Shown here: piece by piece, positions 47,074 to 55,209 of the stretch
Layout of the letters: each line of letters starts with the position of its first letter
How positions within the stretch are numbered: the first letter of the stretch is position 1
DNA from: an uncultured Acinetobacter sp.
GTDB lineage: Bacteria; Pseudomonadota; Gammaproteobacteria; Pseudomonadales; Moraxellaceae
Length of the DNA: 64,000 nt
Assembly: GCF_943914805.1 (NCBI RefSeq)
Contig: NZ_CALUDM010000003.1
Coordinates: 1 to 64,000 of the forward strand
Direction of reading: 5' to 3'
The notes under the pieces: model-generated
What the model was told of the DNA's origin: nothing
Seen by the model: only the letters and a program-made list of their open reading frames with translations
The model's database searches: none
Position numbers and translations under genes: made by a program

Positions 47074-47274
47074 ATGATTTTTCTAAAGGGTTTTATAAGG
47101 ACAATAGTTGCAGATCTAAAATTTCGCTCAATAGTGAAAATTTTAAGCAATGGAGATAAGTTTTTTTATTTTAAAATGACAGAGTTAGGGAATGAATCTA
47201 CTATTTTAAAAAGTAAAAATGTGACTGAATTGACATTAAAAGCTATTGATTCAATTGATTTATTTTTTGACTGA
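47074..47274 (+). CDS. Doubtful small ORF
   Basis: A 66-aa frame starting MIFLKGFIRTIV, with AAGAAAG before the ATG. Composition is mixed and no family is recognised. It lies in the accessory insert between thyA and the amidase candidate. It could be a real small protein, a remnant or chance. Flanking DNA (46819-47073, 47275-47527) shows nothing else. Confidence 0.3.
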   Translation: MIFLKGFIRTIVADLKFRSIVKILSNGDKFFYFKMTELGNESTILKSKNVTELTLKAIDSIDLFFD

Positions 47275-47527
47275 TACGGCTTAGATTACATTTAATGTGT
47301 GGTTGTTTTTTGATCAATTAAACTTAATGGTGAATGCGTACAATTCTAGTGGTTTCAGTCAGTTAAAAAATAATAAATGAGATTTATTAACACTTACATA
47401 TTTTTTTACATGTTTTTAATCTACTTTTTAAGTTTCGCTTATTAGTATGCTTTGCTTATGAAATGTTGTTATTGGTTTAGACAAGGGTGTTTTAACCAAT
47501 TCATGATGCGAAGTTTGAGGATTAGGC

Positions 47528-48055
47528 ATGATTTACGACCATAATGTTAATATGAATGAATACGTGAGCCCCACGGTTCATATTCAGATACGATCGGAAA
47601 ATCAAAATAATACATTCCAACCAGAACAATACTTAAAAAACAAAGCATTAGAAAACTTTAAAAGTAAAACTGAAGATTTTAAACAAGAAAGCCTGATCGA
47701 TATTGAAAAATTCACTCAAAAGCTTGTCAGTATGTCACGCAGTACTACAGCGCATCGTTGTGCAAGATATGTGCGTATCGCATTACAATCAGCAGGTGCA
47801 CGTTTTTCTGATCATCCAGTAGCCGCTTCTGATTGGGGCAGCACATTGACAGAAATCGGTTACAAGAAAATCCGTCCTGATTTTGATAATCCTCAAGAAG
47901 GCGATATTTATATTATCAACCGAACAAGCCGTCACCGTTATGGACATATTGCTGGATTTACGGGTTCACAATGGGTTTCAGACTTTAGACAGCGTAGCTA
48001 TGATGTATATAAAGATCCAAACGTGACATATGAATATTACCGTTTAAATGCTTAA
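47528..48055 (+). CDS. CHAP/NlpC-like cysteine amidase candidate
   Basis: A 175-aa soluble protein, no signal peptide. The N-terminal ~75 residues are charged and unrecognised. Residues 78-152 have the CHAP/NlpC-type arrangement: C78 in RCARYVRIALQSAG, a proline-glycine loop PQEGDIYII, H140 in GHIAGF, and a third polar residue D152 in WVSDF. Such enzymes cut peptidoglycan peptides. Lacking an export signal, it could be a T6SS-delivered effector, a phage-type lysin relative or an intracellular amidase. It sits in a non-conserved insert between thyA and lgt and is followed by a terminator. Confidence 0.7.
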   Translation: MIYDHNVNMNEYVSPTVHIQIRSENQNNTFQPEQYLKNKALENFKSKTEDFKQESLIDIEKFTQKLVSMSRSTTAHRCARYVRIALQSAGARFSDHPVAASDWGSTLTEIGYKKIRPDFDNPQEGDIYIINRTSRHRYGHIAGFTGSQWVSDFRQRSYDVYKDPNVTYEYYRLNA

Positions 48056-48140
48056 TCTATTAATCTAAAAGTGATGCAGGTTACAGAGCAAATGGATTTC
48101 TGTTGTAATTGAATCTGTGAAATAGATTGAAATAGATAAA

Positions 48141-48176
48141 AAAGGAAGCGATTTAAGAAAACCGCTTCCTTTTTTA
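48141..48176. terminator. Bidirectional terminator after amidase gene
   Basis: Stem GGAAGCG / CGCTTCC with a 12-base interior and A and T tracts on both sides, between convergent genes. Confidence 0.85.
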
Positions 48177-48184
48177 TTCAAATT

Positions 48185-48556
48185 TTATTCAAAACGTTTT
48201 TGGCGGCTTTCGTAAATAGAAAGCACGAATAAACCTAAAGCCACAAATCCCAAAGCTTGAATCGCTGTGAATAGTTTATGTGTGTTTGGTAAGAAGAAGA
48301 CTAAACATAAGAAAGCGAAGATTGGAAATACGAAAAATAAAAGTTTAAAACGGTTTAAAGAAGAAGATGTTGTTGTAAGTTTAATGCTTATTTTTCTAAT
48401 GATATGAATGCTCATTCCAATTACCAAGCTGAAAAAGGTAAATATTGGACTGAGTTTCTCAAAGCTAGAACAATAATAAATGATGGCACAGGTGATGATT
48501 GAAACGATCAATTTGGTTTGTCGTGTGCAACGTTCTGAATACCAAAAATCTAACAT
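48185..48556 (-). CDS. Four-helix membrane protein A
   Basis: A 123-aa protein with four hydrophobic helices. It starts MLDFWYSERCTR and ends near QALGFVALGLFVLSIYES. It is related to the next gene (MLEFWFD start; QGIAFMALAVCIFS near the end), so the pair is probably a tandem duplication. Function unknown. A link to the amidase, for example immunity, is speculative because it is convergent with it. Confidence 0.65.
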   Translation of the reverse strand: MLDFWYSERCTRQTKLIVSIITCAIIYYCSSFEKLSPIFTFFSLVIGMSIHIIRKISIKLTTTSSSLNRFKLLFFVFPIFAFLCLVFFLPNTHKLFTAIQALGFVALGLFVLSIYESRQKRFE

Positions 48557-48659
48557 ATTGAGTTGTCATCATTCGCTTGAGTGGAGGTTATTCTATATTT
48601 ATGAATAATTGCATCAATATAAAAACTTAGTTTATTGAAATCAGTTGAGAAATCTTAAC

Positions 48660-49034
48660 TTATTCTGACGTATTCCGATTCATTAACGACAAGGGTGAGA
48701 AAATACAGACTGCTAAAGCCATAAAGGCAATACCTTGTGCACCTGGCAGTAGAATTTCGCCATTATTCATATTTTTAAAAATCAGTGCTAAGAGGATTGC
48801 AATTGGAATCCAAGTGAGCAAACGATAAAGCAACCCTGTAGGATTTTTTGCTGCAAAATGCACTTTGCAATAACGACAGATTAAAAAAATAATCCCTGTT
48901 CCTGCAAATAATAAAATATTGTCCAGTGTTAAAGGTTGGTACCAATACAGTGCTATGGATGCAGCTGCAATAAAAATAAGAAATAACAATTTCTTGGCAA
49001 TCGAAACTTTAGGATCAAACCAGAATTCAAGCAT
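48660..49034 (-). CDS. Four-helix membrane protein B, paralogue of A
   Basis: A 124-aa protein with four hydrophobic helices and the same MLEFW start and late AxxCIFS-type helix as protein A. ATG 49034 was chosen over an upstream TTG at 49040. It lies 97 bp downstream of the lgt gene's end. Function unknown. Confidence 0.65.
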   Translation of the reverse strand: MLEFWFDPKVSIAKKLLFLIFIAAASIALYWYQPLTLDNILLFAGTGIIFLICRYCKVHFAAKNPTGLLYRLLTWIPIAILLALIFKNMNNGEILLPGAQGIAFMALAVCIFSPLSLMNRNTSE

Positions 49035-49131
49035 AATCAATCAACGTGTCAATATTCTCAGTACTTTAACATAGCAGGAATAATGAGACACTTGCTCATT
49101 ACTCCCTCCACATCAATTTAACTCAATCAAT

Positions 49132-49956
49132 TTAATTCAAAGTGGTCTTTTGAGGACCCCAATCAAAGATTTTCTTTTGATAAGCGTACCAAATCAGCCA
49201 TAGACCAACCAGAATCATTGGTAAAGACAACATTTGTCCTTTGGTCATCCATCCAAATAGAATGTAACCTTGATCTGCATCAGGTTCACGGAAGAATTCC
49301 ATAAAGAATCGAGCACAACCATAACCCATTAAAAATACAGCAGAAACTGCATAGCGAGGGCGTGGTTTTGCACTATAGAACCATAGGATAATAAATAGTA
49401 GTAAACCTTCGCAAAGGGCTTGGTAAATCTGTGAAGGATGTCGAACCAAATGTAATGGATCAGTAGGGAAAATCATACCGAAGGCAAAGTTTGGATCAGC
49501 CACTTGGCGACCATATAACTCACCACCAATGAAGTTACCAATACGACCAAACATTAAGCCTGTAGGTACACATGGGGCAATGAAATCAAGGGTTTCAAAC
49601 CAAGTCTTTTTATATTTATGACACCACAATAACATGGCAATCATGACACCAAGGAAACCGCCGTGGAAACTCATGCCACCTGTCCAAACTTTAAATAGCC
49701 AGATTGGATCTGCAAGAAACTTATCAAATTCGTAGAAAATCACGTAACCAATACGGCCACCGAGTACTACACCGAGTGCGCCATAAAACACAAGGTCCGA
49801 AACCATTTCCGAGTTCCAGTTATCACGTTGTTTCGCACGATAAGTTGCAAGTCCCCAAGCACATAAAAATGCCAATAGGTACATCAGCCCATACCAATGG
49901 ACTTTTACAGGTCCCAATGCAATTGCAATGGGGTCAATGTTCGGGTAGGTGAGCAT
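49132..49956 (-). CDS. lgt: Prolipoprotein diacylglyceryl transferase
   Basis: A 274-aa polytopic inner-membrane enzyme adding diacylglycerol to the lipobox cysteine of prolipoproteins. The signature GRIGNFIGGELYGR is present, as are FHGGFLGVM and RHPSQIYQALCEG. In many relatives lgt is directly upstream of thyA; here about 2.3 kb of other genes separates them. It serves the several lipoproteins of this window. Confidence 0.97.
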   Translation of the reverse strand: MLTYPNIDPIAIALGPVKVHWYGLMYLLAFLCAWGLATYRAKQRDNWNSEMVSDLVFYGALGVVLGGRIGYVIFYEFDKFLADPIWLFKVWTGGMSFHGGFLGVMIAMLLWCHKYKKTWFETLDFIAPCVPTGLMFGRIGNFIGGELYGRQVADPNFAFGMIFPTDPLHLVRHPSQIYQALCEGLLLFIILWFYSAKPRPRYAVSAVFLMGYGCARFFMEFFREPDADQGYILFGWMTKGQMLSLPMILVGLWLIWYAYQKKIFDWGPQKTTLN

Positions 49957-50049
49957 TCCTATTCCTTGATTATGTATTTTGCAGAGATTTTAGCTGAAAG
50001 ATGTGAAAAATGTTGTACATTCAATGTGTAAAGTTCATGGAGTGTATTT

Positions 50050-50832
50050 ATGTGTATTGTGGCACTGGCTTGGCAAGTTTTGGATGATTTACCTGTTTGC
50101 CTCATTTCAAATCGTGATGAGTTCTATCAGCGTCCAAGCTCACAACTACATCAATGGTCAAAAAGCCATATTATTGCAGGACAAGACTTACAATCGGGTG
50201 GCACTTGGATGGGGGTGACTCAGCAAGGGCGTTGGGCGATTGTGACCAATTATCGTGATGGATCGGATCAACGAGGTTATCCGACTTCTCGTGGTCATTT
50301 GATTCAAACTTTTTTAGAATCTGAACAAACGCCGATTCGTTTTGCACAGCAATTAGAGCAATCACAAATGAATTATGCAGGTTTTAATTTATTTGTAGGT
50401 GATCAACATCAAGCTGTTTATATGAGTAATCGTGGTGAAGCGCCACAGGTTTTATCCAAAGGTGTGTTTGTCGTTTCCAATGGCTTAATGTCTGATGATT
50501 GGGAAAAAACACAGCATTTGCGTAAACGGTTTACTCAAGAATTTTTACCAATGATGCAATTGTCTACAACGCCAGAAGACGATTTAAAATATGCGGTGTG
50601 GGATATTTTAGAAGATGAAAGGAAAATTATTCCAGACTTATTACCCAATACTGGAATCAATGTAGATATGGAAGAATTATTGTCTTCTACCTTTATCCAA
50701 AGCCCTATTTACGGGACACGCTGTTCTAATTTTTTAAGAATGGGTAAGTCGAGTATTGATTGGATTGAAAAGGCACAGCAGGGTGAAAATCAAGGCGAGC
50801 TTGTGCACATTGAATTAGCACTTGTGGAATAA
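50050..50832 (+). CDS. NRDE family (TANGO2-like) protein
   Basis: A 260-aa protein starting MCIVALAWQ with the family SNRDEFYQRPSSQLHQW motif near residue 20, the NRDE hallmark. The cysteine at position 2 is conserved in this family. Bacterial roles are poorly known. GGAG lies upstream of the ATG at 50050; an overlapping frame starting at 50003 is not coding. Confidence 0.9.
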   Translation: MCIVALAWQVLDDLPVCLISNRDEFYQRPSSQLHQWSKSHIIAGQDLQSGGTWMGVTQQGRWAIVTNYRDGSDQRGYPTSRGHLIQTFLESEQTPIRFAQQLEQSQMNYAGFNLFVGDQHQAVYMSNRGEAPQVLSKGVFVVSNGLMSDDWEKTQHLRKRFTQEFLPMMQLSTTPEDDLKYAVWDILEDERKIIPDLLPNTGINVDMEELLSSTFIQSPIYGTRCSNFLRMGKSSIDWIEKAQQGENQGELVHIELALVE

Positions 50833-50942
50833 ATACGTGCTGATATTGAATTTTTTGCAAAAGTCAAAAAACAAAAATTAGCAGTAAAATAAATATTGAA
50901 AGTCCTTTCTTCCATCTGGGATGATGAATTTTTTCCGTAAAA

Positions 50943-51008
50943 AAGGAGAGGATTTATCCTATAAATCCTCTCCCTAACCCTCTCCTTCATAAAGGAGAGG
51001 GAACTTCC
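50943..51008. repeat. Intergenic palindromic repeat, copy 5
   Basis: AGGAGAGGATTTATCC / ATAAATCCTCTCC, then CCCTCTCCTTCATAAAGGAGAGGG. Same core as the copies at 1.6, 14.75 and 57.7 kb. Between the convergent NRDE and phoX genes, so it may act as their terminator. Confidence 0.78.
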
Positions 51009-51116
51009 TTTGTAAATAAATGTTTAGCACAACTCGACTTACGAAAGAAGTCTATTGAATCAACACGTATTTAAAATCATCACTTTTAATGCAAGATTTA
51101 ACACAAACTAAGTGGC

Positions 51117-53285
51117 TTAGCCTGCAATTAATCCACCATCTTTACGGGTAATAACTACTGTTGCAGAACGTGGGCGAGCTGTTTTGTTGTTTGGATCTTT
51201 TTGTGTTGCAGGCCAATGACTGGTAGGGGCGTCATAAGACCTCGAATCCTCACCCGGATGTTGCACATTGATGAAAATTGCTTTGAAGTCAGGTGTCATA
51301 GTTACACCTGTGATTTCACAGTCTTTAGGCCCAGTTAGGAAACGACGTAGATTTTCGTCTGTGACTTTTGCACCAACTATGGTTTCTTGTCCAGCCGAAG
51401 TCGTCGCCTTCGTGCCATCACCCACTTTACCTGGTAGGGCAGCTAGCATCATACAGTTTGTGGTATCGGTATATGCGCCATCGTCTGTTTGAATCCATAA
51501 GACACCACGAGGATCAAACCACATACCATCTGGAGAAGATAAATCATTATTATCATTCAAACCTGACAGGTTGATATTACTTGCCATTTTTGCTTCAGCA
51601 CCGAATAAGTAAATATCCCAAGTAAAGCTTTCAGCTGTGGTTTTATTGTCTTTTTCGTGAAAACGAATAATGTGACCATTCACATTGCCTTTACCGCCTT
51701 CGGGATCAACATAATTACGTGGATTTGCAGCGTCTAATGCATGTGTAGTACCACGGTTAGAGTTGTTGGTCAGTGTGACATAGACTTCACCATTTTCAGG
51801 GTTAACGGCAACCCATTCTGGACGATCCATTTTGGTTGCACCTACAGCATCACCCGCTAAACGAGCGAAAGTGGTGACTTCAGCTTGTGATTTAAATGGA
51901 TAGACAGGATTGGTATTGATCAAACCATTTTTACCATAAGCAAGCTCAATCCACTGTCCAGTACCGTCATTATTAAACTTGGCAACATATAATTTGCCAG
52001 AGTTCATATATTTATCACCAGCACGGTAACCGCCGTTTACATCTTTTGCATCCCATTTTGCATCAGATACAAACTTGTAGATGTATTCGCCACGAGAGTC
52101 ATCACCCATATAAAAGGCAAGATTCTCACCTTCAATCAAACGACTCGAACGACAATCTTCATGTGCAAAACGACCTAAACTGGTACGTTTTACAGGGTTT
52201 TGACTGCGGTCAAAAGGATCAATTTCAACGATCCAGCCAAAGGTGTTGGCACCATTACGATAGTCTTGAGTTGCTGAATTTGCTGTGATAGAAGAGTTCC
52301 AGCGGTCATATAAATCTTGTTCTTGTAATGAACCGATTGTAGTTTCCCAACCGTAGCGAGAACTCGCTCCGTCTTTTAAACCATAGCGATTCAGTGCCAC
52401 AATTTCGGCAGGGCTACGTTTTGCATCATCGCCTTTATTACGAACAAAATAACCAATATAGTTCTCTTCAGTGGTTAAATAAGTTCCCCACGGCGTATAA
52501 CCATTTCCACAGTTATTGTGAGTACCACGCGTTTGTTTACCCGCAGCAGAGTATTTGGTGGTCACCAATTCATTACCTGCAACAATACCGCCAAAGTCCA
52601 TTGGTGTTGCAGCAGTAATACGACGATTCAAAACAGAGTTTTTAACAACTTCAACTTTCTGAGTTTTACTGTCTTTCTTTAACTCGATAATTGAAACGCC
52701 GTGCGCATTCACTTCACGAATAACTTCATCTTCAGGGCGACGACCATCGACCTTGGTTGCACCTTTCGGATGTAAGAAAGTTGGATTGATGTATTCATGA
52801 TTCATAACCAATAAACCACGATCTGAAGCTTTGGCATCATATTTTGGAGTTGAGCCATTCATACCAAAATAACTCATACCATCATGGCAATCGCCTGAAC
52901 GGAATTGGAAACTTAAACCTGTAGGAACATTGTTGTCATCCCATTCTGCATAAGCAGGGTTAATTGAATCGCCCATGGCATAGAGTACATTTGCTTCATA
53001 GCCTTCCGGGACGGTCACGATATCATTCAGGTTTTTAGCAACTGGTTTAAAACTTAATTTCTCAGGTTTTTTTATGGTTGTTGGAGGTGTCGTTGTTGTT
53101 GAATCGTCATCATCATTACAGCCTGTTAAACTTGATGCCAAAGCCAGTGCTGCTGCGCCACTTGCCGTTTTTGTAACTAGACTACGGCGTGAAATACGTT
53201 GCTCTAAAATGTCACGAAAATGAATATTATTTGAAGTGTTATTGTCTAACTCTTGCTCTTCATGATATGGCGTGAGGTCTGTCAT
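51117..53285 (-). CDS. phoX: Alkaline phosphatase PhoX (Tat lipoprotein)
   Basis: A 722-aa member of the PhoX/DUF839 family, calcium- and iron-dependent phosphatases. The signal is twin-arginine with a lipobox: ISRRSLVTKTASGAAALALA (R33-R34) followed by LTGC at C56. The catalytic body includes GMSYFGMNGS, FRSGDCHDG and the late SPDGMWFDPRGVLWIQTDDG. The frame is open to 53345, but AGGGAAG precedes the ATG at 53285. The tat genes are the next upstream genes on the same strand. Confidence 0.9.
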   Translation of the reverse strand: MTDLTPYHEEQELDNNTSNNIHFRDILEQRISRRSLVTKTASGAAALALASSLTGCNDDDDSTTTTPPTTIKKPEKLSFKPVAKNLNDIVTVPEGYEANVLYAMGDSINPAYAEWDDNNVPTGLSFQFRSGDCHDGMSYFGMNGSTPKYDAKASDRGLLVMNHEYINPTFLHPKGATKVDGRRPEDEVIREVNAHGVSIIELKKDSKTQKVEVVKNSVLNRRITAATPMDFGGIVAGNELVTTKYSAAGKQTRGTHNNCGNGYTPWGTYLTTEENYIGYFVRNKGDDAKRSPAEIVALNRYGLKDGASSRYGWETTIGSLQEQDLYDRWNSSITANSATQDYRNGANTFGWIVEIDPFDRSQNPVKRTSLGRFAHEDCRSSRLIEGENLAFYMGDDSRGEYIYKFVSDAKWDAKDVNGGYRAGDKYMNSGKLYVAKFNNDGTGQWIELAYGKNGLINTNPVYPFKSQAEVTTFARLAGDAVGATKMDRPEWVAVNPENGEVYVTLTNNSNRGTTHALDAANPRNYVDPEGGKGNVNGHIIRFHEKDNKTTAESFTWDIYLFGAEAKMASNINLSGLNDNNDLSSPDGMWFDPRGVLWIQTDDGAYTDTTNCMMLAALPGKVGDGTKATTSAGQETIVGAKVTDENLRRFLTGPKDCEITGVTMTPDFKAIFINVQHPGEDSRSYDAPTSHWPATQKDPNNKTARPRSATVVITRKDGGLIAG

Positions 53286-53394
53286 GATGCTTCCCTTTGG
53301 CTTAAAGTAATTGATAAATAAAATATTGAATAAGCTATAGACCATACTGAAGCTATGTGTAAGCTTTCTTACTCTTATATTTAATATTGGTTAA

Positions 53395-53424
53395 ATTTAA
53401 GCTTTATTTAAGTTTTTATGATTT
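53395..53424 (-). promoter_or_regulatory. Possible Pho-box-like direct repeat upstream of phoX
   Basis: On the minus strand CTTAAAT, AAAG, CTTAAAT form 7-bp direct repeats with an 11-bp period, and AAATCAT precedes them after a further five A residues. The periodicity is that of PhoB sites, but each unit matches CTGTCAT at only about four of seven positions in very AT-rich DNA. About 110 bp before phoX. Confidence 0.3.
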
Positions 53425-53534
53425 TTTGATAATAAAAAGTCTTAGATAGAGGTTTATATTGTTAAGATCAAACATTTAAATATTAAAAGATAGCTATTCA
53501 ATTACTAAAAATTTAAACATGAAATGATGAAGCA

Positions 53535-53562
53535 TAAAAAAAGCGACTCGTTGAAGTCGCTT
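53535..53562 (-). terminator. Terminator of tatABC
   Basis: Stem AAGCGACT / AGTCGCTT with a six-base loop and T tract on the minus strand, between tatC and phoX. Confidence 0.9.
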
Positions 53563-53610
53563 ATTGATCATGCTGAATATTGAGCAGGCTTTAGAATTTT
53601 AAATTCAAAT

Positions 53611-54402
53611 TTAAGCCTCTGCTTGATGACGCTTTTCGATCAATTTGCCAAATAACAAGCCTAGCTCAAACAGCATCCACATTGGAATTGCCAACATGAT
53701 CATAGAAATTGCATCAGGTGGGGTAATAAACATGGAGATAAAAAAACATCCAACAATAATGAAACGGCGTTTTTCAGCCAGAGTTTTAGTTGAAACCAAA
53801 CCCACTAAAATTAGGATCAGTGTGATAATCGGAATTTCAAACGTCACACCAAAGACTAAGAATAATTTTAAACAAAAGTTAAGATAACTGTTGATATCTG
53901 TCATCGGTGCAACTGTTTCAGGAGAAACGCTCATGAAGAAATGCAAGATCGATGGCAAAGCAATAAAATAGGCGAAAGCGATCCCCGAATAGAAAAGCAC
54001 AATACTGCCAAACAATAATGGAAAAGCCAGATTCTTTTCTTTTTCATACAATGCGGGGCGAATAAATGCCCACAATTGATAAATAATAAACGGCATTGCC
54101 AACATCAGTGCAATAAAAAAGTTAAGCTTAAATGGTGCCATAAATGTTGCAGTCACATCTGTTGCAATCATTGTCGAATTGGCAGGAAGCTGTTTTCTCA
54201 GAGGTTCAGATAAAGCAATATAAGTTTTATTGGCAAAGGGCAATAAACAAAAGAAGATCAGCAGTAATGCCCCCACGATTTTGAATAAATGCTTACGTAG
54301 CACAACAAGATGTTGGGTAATAGGCATAGCTTCAAGTTGTGGTTGTTCTGAATCCTGCTGTTTTTCTGTCGATATTTGTTGAGGAAGCAAAGAGTCTGTC
54401 AT
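53611..54402 (-). CDS. tatC: Twin-arginine translocase subunit TatC
   Basis: A 263-aa protein with six membrane helices, the receptor for twin-arginine signals. Family segments: PITQHLVVLRKHLFKIV, a cytoplasmic-loop FIRPALYEKEKN, the conserved FGVTFEIPI and the late FITPPDAISMIMLAIPMWMLFELG. The start overlaps the tatB stop by four bases (ATGA), so the genes are coupled. Confidence 0.97.
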   Translation of the reverse strand: MTDSLLPQQISTEKQQDSEQPQLEAMPITQHLVVLRKHLFKIVGALLLIFFCLLPFANKTYIALSEPLRKQLPANSTMIATDVTATFMAPFKLNFFIALMLAMPFIIYQLWAFIRPALYEKEKNLAFPLLFGSIVLFYSGIAFAYFIALPSILHFFMSVSPETVAPMTDINSYLNFCLKLFLVFGVTFEIPIITLILILVGLVSTKTLAEKRRFIIVGCFFISMFITPPDAISMIMLAIPMWMLFELGLLFGKLIEKRHQAEA

Positions 54403-54872
54403 ACAGCCACCTTAAGTTCTGCTGTATTCATTGTTTGGATATCTACAGTTTTAATCGTTTGATGTGTACAGTTGCGTTGATCGAGCCAAATTTTTGCCAT
54501 ATAACTTGAAGGAACCGCAGTATTTAACTGAGTGAAGCCAGTAAAAGTATAGGAGAAATTTTTATTATCCGATGGCGCTGCTTGTTTTTGTTGCTCTGCA
54601 GCAAGTATGGATTGTTGTTGTAACTCATTCATTTGAGCTTGCATTTTCTGTTCAAGCTCTTGGATTCGTTTCATTTCTTGCTGCATTTGCTCACGGAATT
54701 CGGAAAGACGCAATTCACGGTCAATATCATTTTGAACACTCGTAATGGCTCGCTTAAATTTGCTATACCATTTAGCAGCAAAACGCGCAGCTTCAGGAAG
54801 TTTTTCAGGACCGAGCACGAGCAGTGCAATGATCCCGAAAACGAGTAATTCAGAAAAACCGACATCTAACAT
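54399..54872 (-). CDS. tatB: Twin-arginine translocase subunit TatB
   Basis: A 157-aa protein: one N-terminal membrane helix with the TatB start MLDVGFSELLVFGIIALLVL, then an amphipathic helix and a long Q/E/M-rich coiled coil, then a variable C-terminus. Overlaps tatC by four bases and follows tatA after 17 bp. Confidence 0.95.
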   Translation of the reverse strand: MLDVGFSELLVFGIIALLVLGPEKLPEAARFAAKWYSKFKRAITSVQNDIDRELRLSEFREQMQQEMKRIQELEQKMQAQMNELQQQSILAAEQQKQAAPSDNKNFSYTFTGFTQLNTAVPSSYMAKIWLDQRNCTHQTIKTVDIQTMNTAELKVAV

Positions 54873-54889
54873 GATCTACGCCTCTACGA

Positions 54890-55114
54890 TTAATGTTTTA
54901 CAGTAGAGTTCACATCAGTATTTGTATTTTGATGTTCTAATGTACGTGGTTCAGCTGTTGAGCTTGCAGTGGTTTCTTCATCTTTGATTGACTTTTTAAA
55001 GTCTTTTACTGCACCACCAACATCTTTACCTAGGTTCTTCAGCTTAGATGTACCGAATAATAAGATCACTACAATAGCAAAAATCAGTACGTGCCAAATT
55101 GATAATCCTGCCAT
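54890..55114 (-). CDS. tatA: Twin-arginine translocase subunit TatA
   Basis: A 74-aa protein with a short membrane helix ([14 protein letters not shown]) and the [23 protein letters not shown] amphipathic segment. Forms the translocation pore. First of tatABC; preceded by the deiminase gene with a 95-bp gap. Confidence 0.97.
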   Translation of the reverse strand: MAGLSIWHVLIFAIVVILLFGTSKLKNLGKDVGGAVKDFKKSIKDEETTASSTAEPRTLEHQNTNTDVNSTVKH

Positions 55115-55209
55115 GTTTCATTTCCTTTTTTAAATTAAAAATATTAATTGTTTTCACTATAACAAGCTAAAATGACAAAAATATGTCGTCTATGATGAAG
55201 TTGATTCGA

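Noticed and set aside
53358..53372. Second GacA-like box upstream of phoX
   Set aside because: TGTAAG-CTTT-CTTAC has a four-base instead of six-base spacer and no GGA-rich RNA follows.
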